From Aegilops tauschii subsp. strangulata (Eukaryota > Streptophyta > Magnoliopsida > Poales > Poaceae): a DNA stretch of 64,000 nucleotides. A model generated the notes under the pieces. That model had not been told where the DNA came from, made no database searches, and saw nothing but the letters and a program-made list of their open reading frames with translations. The stretch spans positions 95,009,322 to 95,073,321 of the forward strand of contig NC_053035.3 in assembly GCF_002575655.3 (NCBI RefSeq), in the 5' to 3' direction. A program made the translations under genes and the position numbers. Below, one piece after another: positions 21,181 to 32,392 of this stretch. Position 1 is the stretch's first letter; every line of letters starts with the position of its first letter.

Positions 21181-22808
21181 TGATGTCTACTACACAACCT
21201 TCTTCTTGTAGACGTTGTTGGGCCTCCAAGTGCAGAGGTTTGTAGGACAGTAGCAAATTTCCCTCAAGTGGATGACCTAAGGTTTATCAATCCGTGGGAT
21301 GCATAGATTGAAGATGGTCTCTCTCAAACAACCCTGCAACCAAATAACAAAGAGTCTCTTGTGTCCCCAACACACCCAATACAATGGTAAATTGTATAGG
21401 TGCACTAGTTCGGCGAAGAGATGGTGATACAAGTGCAATATGGATGGTAGATATAGGTTTTTGTAATCTGAATTATAAAAACAGCAAGGTAACAAGTGGT
21501 AAAAGTGAGCACAAACGATATTGCAATGCGTTGAAACAAGGCCTAGGGTTCATACTTTCACTAGTGCGAGTTCTCTCAACAATAATAACATAATTGGATC
21601 ATATAACTATCCCTCAACATGCAACAAAGAGTCACTCCAAAGTCACTAATAGCGGAGAACAAATGAAGAGATTATTGTAGGGTACGAAACCACCTCAAAG
21701 TTATTCTTTCTGATCGATCTATCATAGAGTTCGTACTAGAATAACACCTTAAGACACAAATCAACCAAAACCCTAATGTCACCAAGATACTCCAATGTCA
21801 CCTCAAGTATCCGTGGGCATGATTATACGATATGCATCACAGAATCTCATATTCATCTATTCCAACCAACACAAAGTACTTCAAAGAGTGCCCCAAAGTT
21901 TCTACTGGAGAGTCAAGACGAAAACGTGTGCCAACCCCTATGCATAAGTTCACGAGGTCACGGAACTCGCAAGTTGATCACCAAAACACGTGGATCACGT
22001 GATATCCCATTGTCACCACAAATAAGCACATGCAAGACATACATCAAGTGTTCTCAAATCCTTAAAGACTCAATCCAATAAGATAACTTCAAAGGGAAAA
22101 CTCAACCCATTACAAGAGAGTAGACGGGGAGAAACATCATAAGATCCAACTATAATAGCAAAGCTCGCGATACATCAAGATCATGCCAAATCAAGAACAT
22201 GAGAGAGAGAGATCAAACACATAGCCATTGGTACCTACCCTCAGCCCTGAGGGTGAACTACTCCCTCCTCGTCATGGAGAGCGACGGGATGATGAAGATG
22301 GCCACCGGTGAGGGTTCCCCCCTCCGGCTGGGTGCCGGAACAGGGTCCCGATTGGTTTTTCGTGGCTACAGAGGCTTGCGGCGGCGGAACTCCCGATCTA
22401 TTGTGCTCCTCGATGTTTTTAGGGTATATGGACATATATAGGCGAAAGAAGTCGGTCAGGGGAGACACGAGGGGCCCACGATGGTGGGGGCGCGCCCAGG
22501 GGGTAGGGCGCGCCTCCCTGCCTCGTGGCTTCCTCGAAGCTTCCCTGACGTCTACTCCAAGTCTCCTGGATTGCTTCGGTTCCAAAAATAACTCTCCCGA
22601 AGGTTTCATTCCGTTTGGACTCCGTTTGATATTCCTTTTCTTCGAAACACTGAAATAGGCAAGAAAACGGCAATTTGGGCGGGCCTCCGGTTAATAGGTT
22701 AGTCCCAAAAATAATATAAACGTGTTTATTAAAGCCCATAAACATCCAAAACAGATAATATAATAGCATGAATACTTCATAAATTATAGATACGTTGGAG
22801 ACGTATCA
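21181..22808 (-). repeat. 3' LTR of the 21181-28634 element
   Basis: Plus strand starts TGATGTCTACTACACAAC and ends GAGACGTATCA. A TATA-like CTATATATGTCC lies on the minus strand at 22442-22431. Confidence 0.9.
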
Positions 22809-25800
22809 GCATCCCCAAGCTTAATTCCTGCTCGTCCTCGAGTAGGTAAATGATAAAAGAAAGAATTTATGAAGTGTGAATGCTAGCAGGTGCACAAGTT
22901 TGATCAATGATAATTTCGATCACCTTTTCTAGCATCATTATATGTCATAACAGTAGCTCATATCATAAAGCTTCTCATGATCAAGTAACAAGCTATTCAC
23001 ATGTTAAAGTATAGATCATAAACTTTCTTGAAAACTAACAAACAGTTCTCAGTCATCAAACAATTGCAATTCATCTTATTTTCAGGAAGGGTCTATGTAA
23101 GAGCTTTGATTTAGCAAATTCCACATACTCAACTATCATATGGTCTTCCATGATTGCTACCACTCAACGCATATTTTTAGAACAAATAGCATTGATCGAA
23201 CACAGAGAAATATAGGGGCTTAATGTTTCGCCTCCCAACCTTTTACCTCAAGGGTAATGTCAACAATAATAATTCATGATCAAATATATTTGAATGGCCA
23301 TATATGCTTAGATCTTTCCATCACATGATGCTTGCCAACTAAAGAGTAGGTTGGAATGAGAAGGAATACTACTGACTCTTGCATAAAAGTAAAAGATAGG
23401 CCCTTCGCAGAGGGAAGCAGTGATTGGCAGAGGTGCCAGAGCTCGAAGCTAAAACAGAGATGAAAATAATTTTGAGAGGTATGATTTCATTGTCAACATA
23501 ACGACCAAGAGTTCCCAATATCTTCCATACTAGATACATTATAGGCAGTTCCCAAACAGAAAGGTAAAGATTTTACTCCCCCTCCACCAACAATCACACT
23601 CCACGGCTTGTCCGAAACAACGGGTGCCGTCCAACTTTCAACAATCCTGGGGGAGTTTGTTTAAATTATTTGCGAATTTGTTTTTGATCTTTTGATCATA
23701 GGACTGGGCATCCCAGTTACCAGCCATTTTCTCGTGAATGATGAGCGGAGTCCACTCATCGTGAGAATAACCCACCTAGAATGGAAGACACTGACAGCCC
23801 CTAGTTGCTACATGAGCGATTTGGGCATACAAAATAGATTATTATTTGAAGGTTTAGAGTTTGGCACATGCAAATTTACTTGGAACGGCAGGTAAATACC
23901 GCATATAGGTAGATATGGTGGACACTCATGGAAGAAACTTGGTTCAAGGAATTTGGATGCACAAGCAATATTCCCGCTTAGTACAGATATTTTGGCTAGC
24001 AAAGGATTCTAAATAGCAGGCACCACATGTTAGAGGATCCATAACAATATAACTTATACAAATATACCCAAGCATAACTCATTATGTTGTCTTCCTTGTC
24101 CAACTTCAACTAATTTGCTTAGGTTTGAAACTAATTAATGGGGCTCACAATCATAGAAGATGTCCAAGATAGTATATTAATATGTGAAATCTCTCTTCCT
24201 TCAATATTCTTTCATGAATTGTTCAAGTGACCAATACGATGTTTGCTAACCTTCAATAAATTTACCACCTCTACTTCTTATATGTGAAGTCATTACTCCC
24301 CATGGGATAAGCATATGAAACATATAAAATTTCAGATTTATGACATTCAAATCATTCAACCATTTACTCATAGGATATAAGTGAAGCACACGAGTAAGTG
24401 ACAAACTACTCCAAAAAGATATAAGTGAAGGTCAATGAGTAGTTAAATAATTATGTAGCTATGTGAAGACTCTCTCTCATTTAAGAATTTCAGATCTTGG
24501 GATATAAATCAAACAGCAAGCAAAACAAAATAAAATGACACTTCAAGGATAGCACTCATCATGTGAAGAAGCAAAAACTTAGGCTCAACCGATACTAACC
24601 GATAATTGTTGAAGAAGAAAGGTGGGATGCCTACCGGGGCATCCCCAAGCTTAGATGCTTGAGACTTCTTGAAATATTATCTTGGGGCGCCTTGGGCATC
24701 CCCAAGCTTGAACTTTTGCGTCTCCTTAATTCCTTTTATATCACGGTTTCCTAAATCTCAAAAGCTTCATCCACACAAAACTCAACAAGTACTCGTGAGA
24801 TAAGTTAGTATAAACCAATGCAAAAACCTTATCATTTTCTACTGTAACAAATCACTAAAATTATTATTCAACATTGCATACTAAATGCCTCTGCATATTT
24901 AATAGTCCTATCCTCAAATAGAGTCATTAAACAAGCAAACATATGCAAACAATGCAAACATAACAGCAATCTGCCTAAACAGGACAGTCTGTAAAGAATG
25001 CAGCAAGATCCATACTTCCCTAGTTCCAAAAATTATGAAAGAAAAGTCCCACTGTAGTAAATTTATCAGAGCTTATTATGCAAAAGGTTTCAACATTTTA
25101 TCACATTCTTAATTTTCTAGAGAATTTTTTTGCAACAGCGGTAAACTTTCTGTTTTGAAACAGCAACATGTATACTTGCAAAATAAGCATGGTAAAGGCT
25201 ATCCTTGATATTTTTATTGAAAATAAAGATGCAAAACATTATTATAAATAACAGCAATCAAATACTAAAAAATAAAATGATGCTCCAAGTAAAACACATA
25301 TCATGTGGTGAATAAAAATATAGCTCCAAGTAAAGTTACCGATGAACGAAGACGAAAGAGGGGATGCCTTCCGGGGCATCCCCAAGCTTAGGCTTTTGGT
25401 TGTCCTTGAATATTAGCTTGGGGTGGCTTGGGATTCCCCAAGCTTAGGCTCTTTCCACTCCTTATTCCATAGTCCATCGAATCTTTACCCAAAACATGAA
25501 AACTTCACAACACAAAACTTAACAGAAAACTCGTAAGCTCCGTTAGTACAAGAAAATAAAACCACTTTTGGTACTGTTATGAACTCATTATAAATTCATA
25601 TTGGTATAATATCTACTGTATTCCAACTTATCTATGGTTCATACCCTCCGATACTACTCATAGATTCATCAAAATAAGCAAACAACACAAAGAAAACAGA
25701 ATCTATCAAAAACAGAACAGTCTGTAGTAATCTGCATCAAACGCAAACTTCTGGAACTCAGAAAATTCTGCCAAAATAGGAAGACCTAGAGAATTTGATT

Positions 25801-26090
25801 ATTGATCTACTTCAATTAGAATCAGTATTTTATCACTTTCTGGTGATTTTTAACAATTGATTTCGTGAGCAGAAAGTTTGTGTCTTTTTCAGCAAGATCA
25901 AATAATTATCATCCAAGAAGATCCTATAGGTCTTACTTGGCACAAAAAATAATTAAAACATAAAACCACATCTAACCAGAGGCTAGATGATTTATTTATT
26001 ACTAAACAGGAACAAAAATAAAATTTGGTTGCCTCCCAACAAGCGCTAACGTTTAACGCCCCTAGCTAGGCATGATGATTTCAATGATAC
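22809..26090 (-). other. Long 3' non-coding region of the element, with repeated PPT-like words
   Basis: About 3.3 kb without a convincing gene. The word GGCATCCCCAAGCTT (inverse of the PPT) occurs at 22810, 24640, 24692 and 25375, with a variant at about 25433. The inverse GCCTAGCTAGGGGCGTTAAA and GCGCTTGTTGGGAGGCAACC at about 26027-26072 mark the start of the 3' non-coding part, just after the ORF stop, and are shared with the gag-protease relative at 46108-46150. Confidence 0.7.
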
Positions 26091-26867
26091 TCACCTAAAA
26101 GATAAGAATTGAAACATAAAAAGAGCATCATGAAGAATATGACTAGCACATTTAAGTCTAACCCACTTCCTATGCATAGGGATTTTGTGAGCAAACAACT
26201 TATGAGAACAATAATCAACTAGCATAGGAAGGCAAAACAAGCATAACTTCAAAACTTTAAGCACATAGAGAGGAAACTTGGTATTATTGCAATTCTTACA
26301 AGCATATATTCCTCCCTCATAATAATTTTCAGTAGAATCATGAATGAATTCAACAATATAACCAGAACCTAAAGCATTCTTTTGATGAACTACAAGCATA
26401 GAAAATTTACTACTCTCCACATAAGCAAATTTATTCTCATCAATAGTAGTGGGAGCAAACTCAACACAATAACTATCATGTGAAGCATAATCCAATTGAA
26501 AATTAAAATCATGATGACAAGTTTCATGGTTATCTTTATTATTTAGAGCATATGTGTCATCACAATAATCATCATAAATAGTAGGCATGCTTTCATCATA
26601 ATAAATTTGCTCATCAAAACTTGGGGGACTAAACATATCATCTTCATCAAACATAGCATCCCCATGCTTGTGGCTTTGCATATCATTAGCATCATGGATA
26701 TTCAAGGAATTCATACTAACGACATTGCAATCATGCTCATCATTCAAATATTTAGTGCCAAACATTCTAATGCATTCTTCTTCTAGCACTTGAGCACAAT
26801 TATCGAAATCCTTATTTTCACGAAAGACACTAAAAAGATGAAGCATATGAGGCATCCTCAATTCCAT
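26091..26867 (-). CDS. 258-aa ORF of unknown function in the gag position
   Basis: The only intact ORF of the element, starting about 100 bp after the primer site. The N-terminal part is mixed. Residues 60-120 are acidic and Tyr-rich (DAMFDEDDMFS, IYYDESMP, IYDDY). The central part has EFAPTTIDENKFAYVES, and a CKNC pair sits at 190-193. A hydrophobic stretch at about 198-217 (FPLYVLKVLKLCLFCLPMLV) could span a membrane, followed by a basic tail. A second copy at 47340-46620 is roughly 85% identical by eye and also open, but truncated, so the frame seems to have been kept. It lacks gag, protease or RT motifs. An env-like or accessory role is possible; I cannot choose. Confidence 0.6.
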   Translation of the reverse strand: MELRMPHMLHLFSVFRENKDFDNCAQVLEEECIRMFGTKYLNDEHDCNVVSMNSLNIHDANDMQSHKHGDAMFDEDDMFSPPSFDEQIYYDESMPTIYDDYCDDTYALNNKDNHETCHHDFNFQLDYASHDSYCVEFAPTTIDENKFAYVESSKFSMLVVHQKNALGSGYIVEFIHDSTENYYEGGIYACKNCNNTKFPLYVLKVLKLCLFCLPMLVDYCSHKLFAHKIPMHRKWVRLKCASHILHDALFMFQFLSFR

Positions 26868-26964
26868 TTTTTTGTAGTTTTCTTTTATAGACTAAACTAG
26901 TGATAAAACAAGAAACTAAAAGATTCGATTGCAATATCTAAAGATATACCTTCAAGCGCTAACC

Positions 26965-26981
26965 TCCCCAGCAACGGCGCC
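26965..26981 (-). other. Primer-binding site, tRNA-Asp type
   Basis: The minus strand reads TGGCGCCGTTGCTGGGG about 11 nt inside the right LTR. It pairs with the 3' end of plant tRNA-Asp (one mismatch to CCCCGGCAACGGCGCCA). Confidence 0.8.
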
Positions 26982-26992
26982 AAAAAAGAGCT

Positions 26993-28634
26993 TAATGTCT
27001 ACTACGCAACCTTCTTCTTATAGACGTTGTTGGGCCTCCAAGTGTAGAGGTTTGTAGGACAGTAGCAAATTTCCCTCAAGTGCATGACCTAAGGTTTATC
27101 AATCCGTGGGAGGCATAGGTTGAAGATGGTCTCTCTCAAATAACCCTGCAACCAAATAACAAAGAGTCTATTGTGTCCCCAACACACCCAATACAATGGT
27201 AAATTGTATAGGTGCACTAGTTTGGCGAAGAGATGGTGATACAAGTGCAATATGGATGGTAGATATAGGTTTTTGTAATCTGAAATTATAAAAACAGCAA
27301 GGTAACAAGTGGTAAAAGTGAGCACAAATGATATTGCAATGCGTTGAAACAAGGCCTAGGGTTCATACTTTCACTAGTGCAAGTTCTCTCAACAATAATA
27401 ACATAATTGGATCATATAACTACCCCTCAACATGCAACAAAGAGTCAGTCCAAAGTCACTAATAGCGGAGAAAAAATGAAAAGATTATTGTAGGGTATGA
27501 AACCACCTCAAAGTTATTCTTTCTGATCGATCTATCATAGAGTTCGTACTAGAATAACACCTTAAGACACAAATCAACCAAAACCCTAATGTCACCTAGA
27601 TACTCCAATGTCACCTCAAGTATCCATGGGTATGATTATACGATATGCATCACACAATCTCAGATTCATCTATTCAAACCAACACAAAGTACTTCAAAGA
27701 GTGCCCCAAAGTTTCTACCGGAGAGTCAAGACGAAAACGTGCGCCAACCCCTATGCATAAGTTCACGAGGTCACGGAACTCGCAAGTTGATCACCAAAAC
27801 ATACATCAAGTGGATCACGTGATATCCCATTGTCACCACAGATAAGCACATGCAAGACATACATCAAGTGTTCTCAAATCCTTAAAGACTCAATCCGATA
27901 AGATAACTTCAAAGGTAAAATTCAATCCGTTACAAGAGAGTAGAGGGGGAGAAACATCATAAGATCCAACTATAATAGCAAAGCTCGTGATACATCAAGA
28001 TCGTGCCAAATCAAGAACATGAGAGAGAGAGAGAGATCAAACACATAGCTACTGGTACATACCCTCAGCCCCGAGGGTGAACTACTCCCTCCTCGTCATG
28101 GAGAGCGCCGGGATGATGAAGATGGCCACCGGTGAGGGTTCCCCCCTCCGGCAGGGTGCCGGAACAGGGTCCCGATTGGTTTTTTTGTGGCTACGGAGGC
28201 TTGCGGCGGCGGAACTCCCGATCTATTGTTCTCCTTGATGTTTTTAGGGTATATGGACATATATAGGCGAAAGAAGTTGGTCAGGGGAGCCACGAGGGGC
28301 CCACGAGGGTGGGGGCACGCCCAGGGGGTAGGGCGCGCCTGCCTGCCTCGTGGCTTCCTCGAAGCTTCCCTGACGTCTACTCCAAGTCTCCTGTATTGCT
28401 TCTGTTCCAAAAATAACTCTCCCGAAGGTTTCATTCCGTTTGGACTCCATTTGATATTCCTTTTCTTCGAAACACTGAAATAGGCAAGAAAACAGCAATT
28501 TGGGCTGGGCCTTCGGTTAATAGGCTAGTCCCAAAAATAATATAAAAGTGTTTAGTAAAGCCCATAAACATCCAAAACAGATAATATAATAGCATGAATA
28601 CTTCATAAATTATAGATACGTTGGAGACGTATCA
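26993..28634 (-). repeat. 5' LTR of the 21181-28634 element
   Basis: Matches 21181-22808 over its length, with scattered substitutions and one small insertion near 27800 ('acatacatcaag'). The inner terminal dinucleotide has mutated from TG to TA. Confidence 0.9.
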
Positions 28635-28777
28635 GAGCGCAGTAAATCTAGTCCTGCTGAAACTCTATAGCCTTGTCCCCCAAAACAAAAAGGTTAGTTC
28701 GTTACAGATGTGCGTACTGCGTTTGTCATTGTTTTCCCTTTTCAACCAACGTAGGTGCTGGATAGCCAGTCTATACT

Positions 28778-29234
28778 AGTACTTTCCCCCTTCCTTTCCT
28801 CTTTTAACCACGTCCTAGATTCATGCTATACAACTTTCCCCACTACTTCCCCCCTTCCTTTCCTCTTTGAACCACGTCCTAGATTCATGCTATACAACTT
28901 TCCCCACTACTTTCTCCCTTCCTTTCCTTTTTTAACCACGTCCTAGATTCATGCTATACAACTTTCCCCACTACTCCCCGCATTCCTTTCCTCTTTGAAC
29001 CACGTCCTAGATTCATGCTATATAACTTTCCCCACTACTTTCCCCCCTTCCTTTCCTCTTTGAACCACGTCCTAGATTCATGCTATACAACTTTCCCCAC
29101 TACTTTCCCCCCTTCCTTTCCTTTTTGAACCACGTCCTAGATTCATGCTATACAACTTTCCCCACTACTTCCCCCATTCCTTTCCTCTTTGAACCACGTC
29201 CTAGATTCATGCTATACAACTTTCCCCACTACTT
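28778..29234. repeat. 64-bp tandem array, seven copies
   Basis: The core 'ccacgtcctagattcatgc' recurs at 28808, 28872, 28936, 29000, 29065, 29130 and 29194, spaced 64-65 bp, each followed by 'tatacaactttccccacta' and a C/T-rich stretch. Short plus-strand frames inside are repeat artefacts. Confidence 0.95.
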
Positions 29235-29329
29235 TCCTGTTTGATCCAACACCTAGATTCGAGTGCAGAAGCGGAAAAGGCCCACATGCAGCTAGAGCAA
29301 TGCATGTGGAATAACTAAATTATACCTTA

Positions 29330-29652
29330 AGGTTCTTGGGGTGTGGTTCGATGGGTGACCGGAGGCCGTTCTGCCCACACTATGTACGGCGGCGAGGATG
29401 AAGGAGTCGGAGGCCCTCCACGCCGCTGCTGGGTGAAAGAGAACAGATGCGCCGGTAGTGGATTCCCTCCCTCGCCAACGGCGACAGCGTTAAGCCTCCT
29501 TCCCTTCTCGGCAGACGGATCCTGCCGGCTCTTTGACCAGCAGTGAGGGGAGAGAGAGAGAGGCCAACGAAGTCTTGTTTAGATCTGGAGAGGGTGAGAG
29601 AGTGTGAAGAGAGCAACTACAAGCGCTGAGGCTCCAGCGTGTATATATATAG
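29330..29652 (-). promoter_or_regulatory. Orphan promoter with a non-coding first exon
   Basis: On the minus strand CTATATATATAC (29652-29641) is followed by a CT-rich leader (CCTCTCTCTCTCTCCCC), then about 250 bp of GC-rich sequence without an ATG. A donor-like CCTTAAG|GTATAA lies at about 29330. The 64-bp array would lie in the first intron. It points toward the exon-like pieces at 20392-18779, but the LTR element lies between them. Whether it drives them is inference. Confidence 0.4.
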
Positions 29653-29829
29653 TGGAGAGAGAGTGTGAAGAGTGCAAACCCTAAAAAACAAGCGTCAAGG
29701 CCGAGATTGTATAGCTCCGTATCCATCCATTTTGACCAGTCAAAGAATCCTCCTGGCATCGCCCCTGATCACTTTCTCTCTCTGTCATGCAGGGCCTACC
29801 TGTCATTGGGTGGAAGAAAGAAGTCGAAC

Positions 29830-29925
29830 AAAAACAAAATTATGCTCAAGTGTGGTTATCGAACCCGAGACCTCAAGTTTGATGAGCGAACAGGCTAACC
29901 ATCTACACCACCCTCACGTTATGTT
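29830..29925 (-). mobile_element. tRNA-derived SINE candidate
   Basis: On the minus strand an A-box-like TGGTGTAGATGG (29910-29899) and a B-box-like GGTTCGATAACC (29865-29854) are 33 nt apart, followed downstream by a T-rich tail. There is no acceptor stem, so it is not a tRNA gene. Borders are approximate. Confidence 0.45.
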
Positions 29926-30353
29926 TAACGAGAGGAAAGTAACCTTTTATACATTCCTGCATTTGTGTGACAAGCATGACGTGTGTTTTTTTGTGTGGGA
30001 GTCATTGGGATTTAAATCATAATCGTGTCATGTGGCTTTGGTGGTAAGGTCTTTTGGGATTTAAAGCAGTGTTGGTAGTACAGAAATAATGCAGCCTTAG
30101 TCACCTTACCTCTCTCCACGTAGTACGTTGGGTCCCACCAGTCAGAGGGTGAAACAAACAAATTAATAAGAAAAAATAAAAGCGCCAGCGGTGTATCTTA
30201 CCTCACACATCTCGCTACTGCTCGTGAACAATGTCCAATTGATCCCTCTGTTCGCTCACGTACTATTTTAAGTGAATCCTTATTATAACATGCACACAAT
30301 TTTGGGCACTTGTATTCGACCTAAGTCAGTGTGCCACTGTATCTCGTACTACT

Positions 30354-30480
30354 CCCTCCATCTAGGTGTAATAAGTCACGTTAGAAGGTGCAGCAGGACC
30401 AAGGTGCAAGCAGATTGGAGGAGAAGGCGAAACTTGACCGGTCCTTCCTCCAATCAAAGCCCTGATTTCTGTCTCTAGAT
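30354..30480. mobile_element. MITE-like fragment (one end only)
   Basis: 'ctccctccatctaggtgtaa' resembles the end of a known class of Triticeae MITEs, but no matching inverted end was found. Right border arbitrary. Confidence 0.25.
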
Positions 30481-30757
30481 GCAACAATTAATCACAACAA
30501 CTAAGAGATGCCGTTTTAGCTACCATGCAGGGCCACGTATTAACTCACATGCAAGCCGACTTTGATTTCTTGACTGATCAACGCGTAGTTGCGCTCCATG
30601 CAGTGGGTTTCCGGGGGATATAGCAAGGCAGAGTAAGGACCATTTGGTTACATTGCTAGGCTGGTCATAGTGGTGAGTAACTTGGACTAGTAACATGCAT
30701 ATGGATGGTAACATGCAAGTCTTCATTAATTGAGATATAGACTCATTTTACCTCGGC

Positions 30758-30785
30758 GTGTGTGTGTGTGCGTGTGTGTGTGTGT
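30758..30785. repeat. (GT)n microsatellite
   Basis: Interrupted run of gtgtgt with one gcgt step; a second short run follows at about 30795. Confidence 0.9.
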
Positions 30786-30949
30786 TTAAAAGCATGTGTG
30801 TGTTAGAGAGAGCAACACATCGACCTACTCCTACAGAGAGATGGTGTGCTGTGTACGATTTAGCCGCGAGAGTCGATGCATCCTCTCGTTTCCGGGCGTC
30901 CGGTCGGGACAGCGGACAGCTGCCACGCCCGCTCCTGACCAGCCTGGCC

Positions 30950-31006
30950 CACCCAAAGCCCCTCCATCGCCCGCGCGCGCTTCCCGCCCGAAACGGTCAG
31001 CACCGC
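30950..31006 (+). repeat. GC-rich block duplicated from 16630-16687
   Basis: 'tcgcccgcgcgcgcttcccg' followed by 'cccgaaacggtcagcaccgc' is identical at both places, with similar but diverged sequence just upstream. It may mark promoter regions of the same transposon family. No gene follows here. Confidence 0.7.
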
Positions 31007-31545
31007 TCCAAAGAATCGATGCTGCATTCATGACCGGGCAGAGCGGACGCGACCTCTCACTGGCACCTGCGTTGAAGGGAGAAGCGGATTCAAGAGTGAT
31101 GGTTGCTTCGTCCGTCCAACTTACTGCTGGGTCTATGTGATTTGACGGCTCATTGGTCATTATTACTGAAGTGGTACGACTGGTGGATGTCCCACGCCTT
31201 CGGCGAAAGGAGGTACTACTAGATTGCAATTTTCTCCATTCTTACAATGGAGAAGAGCGAAAGCAGTGAAAAGACGCAGGCTCAGTGATTATATGGCCCA
31301 TCTCACACTATGACCATATTTTCAGGACATCGTGCGACACCTAACTCTTTACATCGTACTGTACTAGTATAGTACGTACTGTAATTTCTCAGCGAGATAA
31401 ATTTGTACAATGCTATGAAGCTTCCAGCTTCTGTTTCATGTATCTTGCGTCCAAGGTTGCCCGTTGCAACATTTCATCAAATACAAAGGAGATGAACATG
31501 CATGCTATTGCATCTCAATGATTGACAGATCATAGCCAATATGTA

Positions 31546-31643
31546 CTCCCACCGTTCCAAAATAAGTGTCTCAACTTTATGCAAACTTTAGTACAAAGTT
31601 GTACTACTACTAAAGTTGACACTTATTTTGCAACACAGAGAGC
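31546..31643. mobile_element. Stowaway-like MITE, diverged right end
   Basis: 'ctcccaccgttccaaaataa' opens an inverted repeat closed by 'acttattttgcaac', with TA at both sides (31544-31545, 31644-31645). About 98 bp, with a centre rich in 'aaagttgtac'. The last bases no longer match the left end. Confidence 0.75.
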
Positions 31644-31912
31644 TAAAGAAAAAAAACGATCCATGCAGTCCCTAGCCCTTGAACCATAAACCCTAACCAG
31701 GCTTTAATTTGCTAGCAATGTTGGAGCTTCCGAAGAAATGAAGTTTGCAACCCTTTGACCATTGTATCATTTTGTGCAGTTTCACCAAAATCGAGATGAG
31801 GATCCCTGTGGCAAAGAAATTGAAGAAGCGTGATTAGAATAAGATTACTGGGACTAGTTGATGAGACATAAACTCATCACAAATACAGTACGTAGAAGCC
31901 AGTAGAGGTATG

Positions 31913-32392
31913 TGTCGGTGTCAAAACCGGCGGATCTCGGGTAGGGGGTCCCGAACTGTGCGTCTGAGGGTCGAAGGTAACAGGAGACAGGGACACGATG
32001 TTTACCTAGGTTCGGGCCCTCTTGATGGAGGTAATACCCTACTTCCGGCTTGATTATCTTGGATGAATATGGGGTTTACAAGAGTTGATCTACCTCGAGA
32101 TCGTAATGGCTAAACCCTAGTTGTCTAGCCTGTATGATGATTACGATTATGATGGCCTCTACGGACTAAACCCTCTGAATTATTTAGACACCGGAGGGAC
32201 CTAGGGTTGTACAAAGTCGGTACACAGGGGAAGGAACCTTCATATCCGAACGCCAAGCTTGCCTTCCACGCAAAAGAGAATCCCATCCGGATACGGGAAG
32301 AAGTCTTCTGTCTTGTATCTTCCTGGCCCATTAGTCCGGCCCACGTCACATAGCCCGGACGCCCGAGGGCCCCTTAATCCAGGACTCCCTCA
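31913..32392 (-). repeat. 3' LTR, 480 bp
   Basis: Plus strand starts TGTCGGTGTCAAAACCGGCG and ends GGACTCCCTCA. The inverse, TGAGGGAGTCCTGGATTAAG, is a well-known start of Triticeae gypsy LTRs. The purine tract expected beside it is degenerate. Confidence 0.85.

Larger units (their letters stand above)
21181..28634 (-). mobile_element. Complete non-autonomous Ty3/gypsy-type LTR element (TGATACGTCTCC family)
   Basis: Two LTRs (1628 and 1642 bp) flank 4.2 kb of internal DNA, with a perfect 5-bp target duplication GAGCG at 21176-21180 and 28635-28639. The primer site next to the right LTR matches tRNA-Asp, and the polypurine tract next to the left LTR reads AAGCTTGGGGATGC on the minus strand. 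Only one ORF (26867-26091) is present; gag, protease and pol are absent. The family looks like the abundant Triticeae Sabrina/WHAM group of Athila type (from memory). The LTRs differ by a few percent, so the insertion is not very recent. Confidence 0.9.

Noticed and set aside
22308..22769. Frames of 116-122 codons, repeated at 28096-28498 and 38499-38931
   Set aside because: All are the same LTR segment in three LTR copies; conservation reflects LTR identity, not coding.
28778..29234. CRISPR-like repeat array
   Set aside because: Whole 64-bp units repeat without unique spacers, and the context is plant nuclear DNA.
29854..29910. tRNA gene
   Set aside because: A- and B-box-like words are present but no acceptor or anticodon stem can be formed; treated as a SINE candidate.
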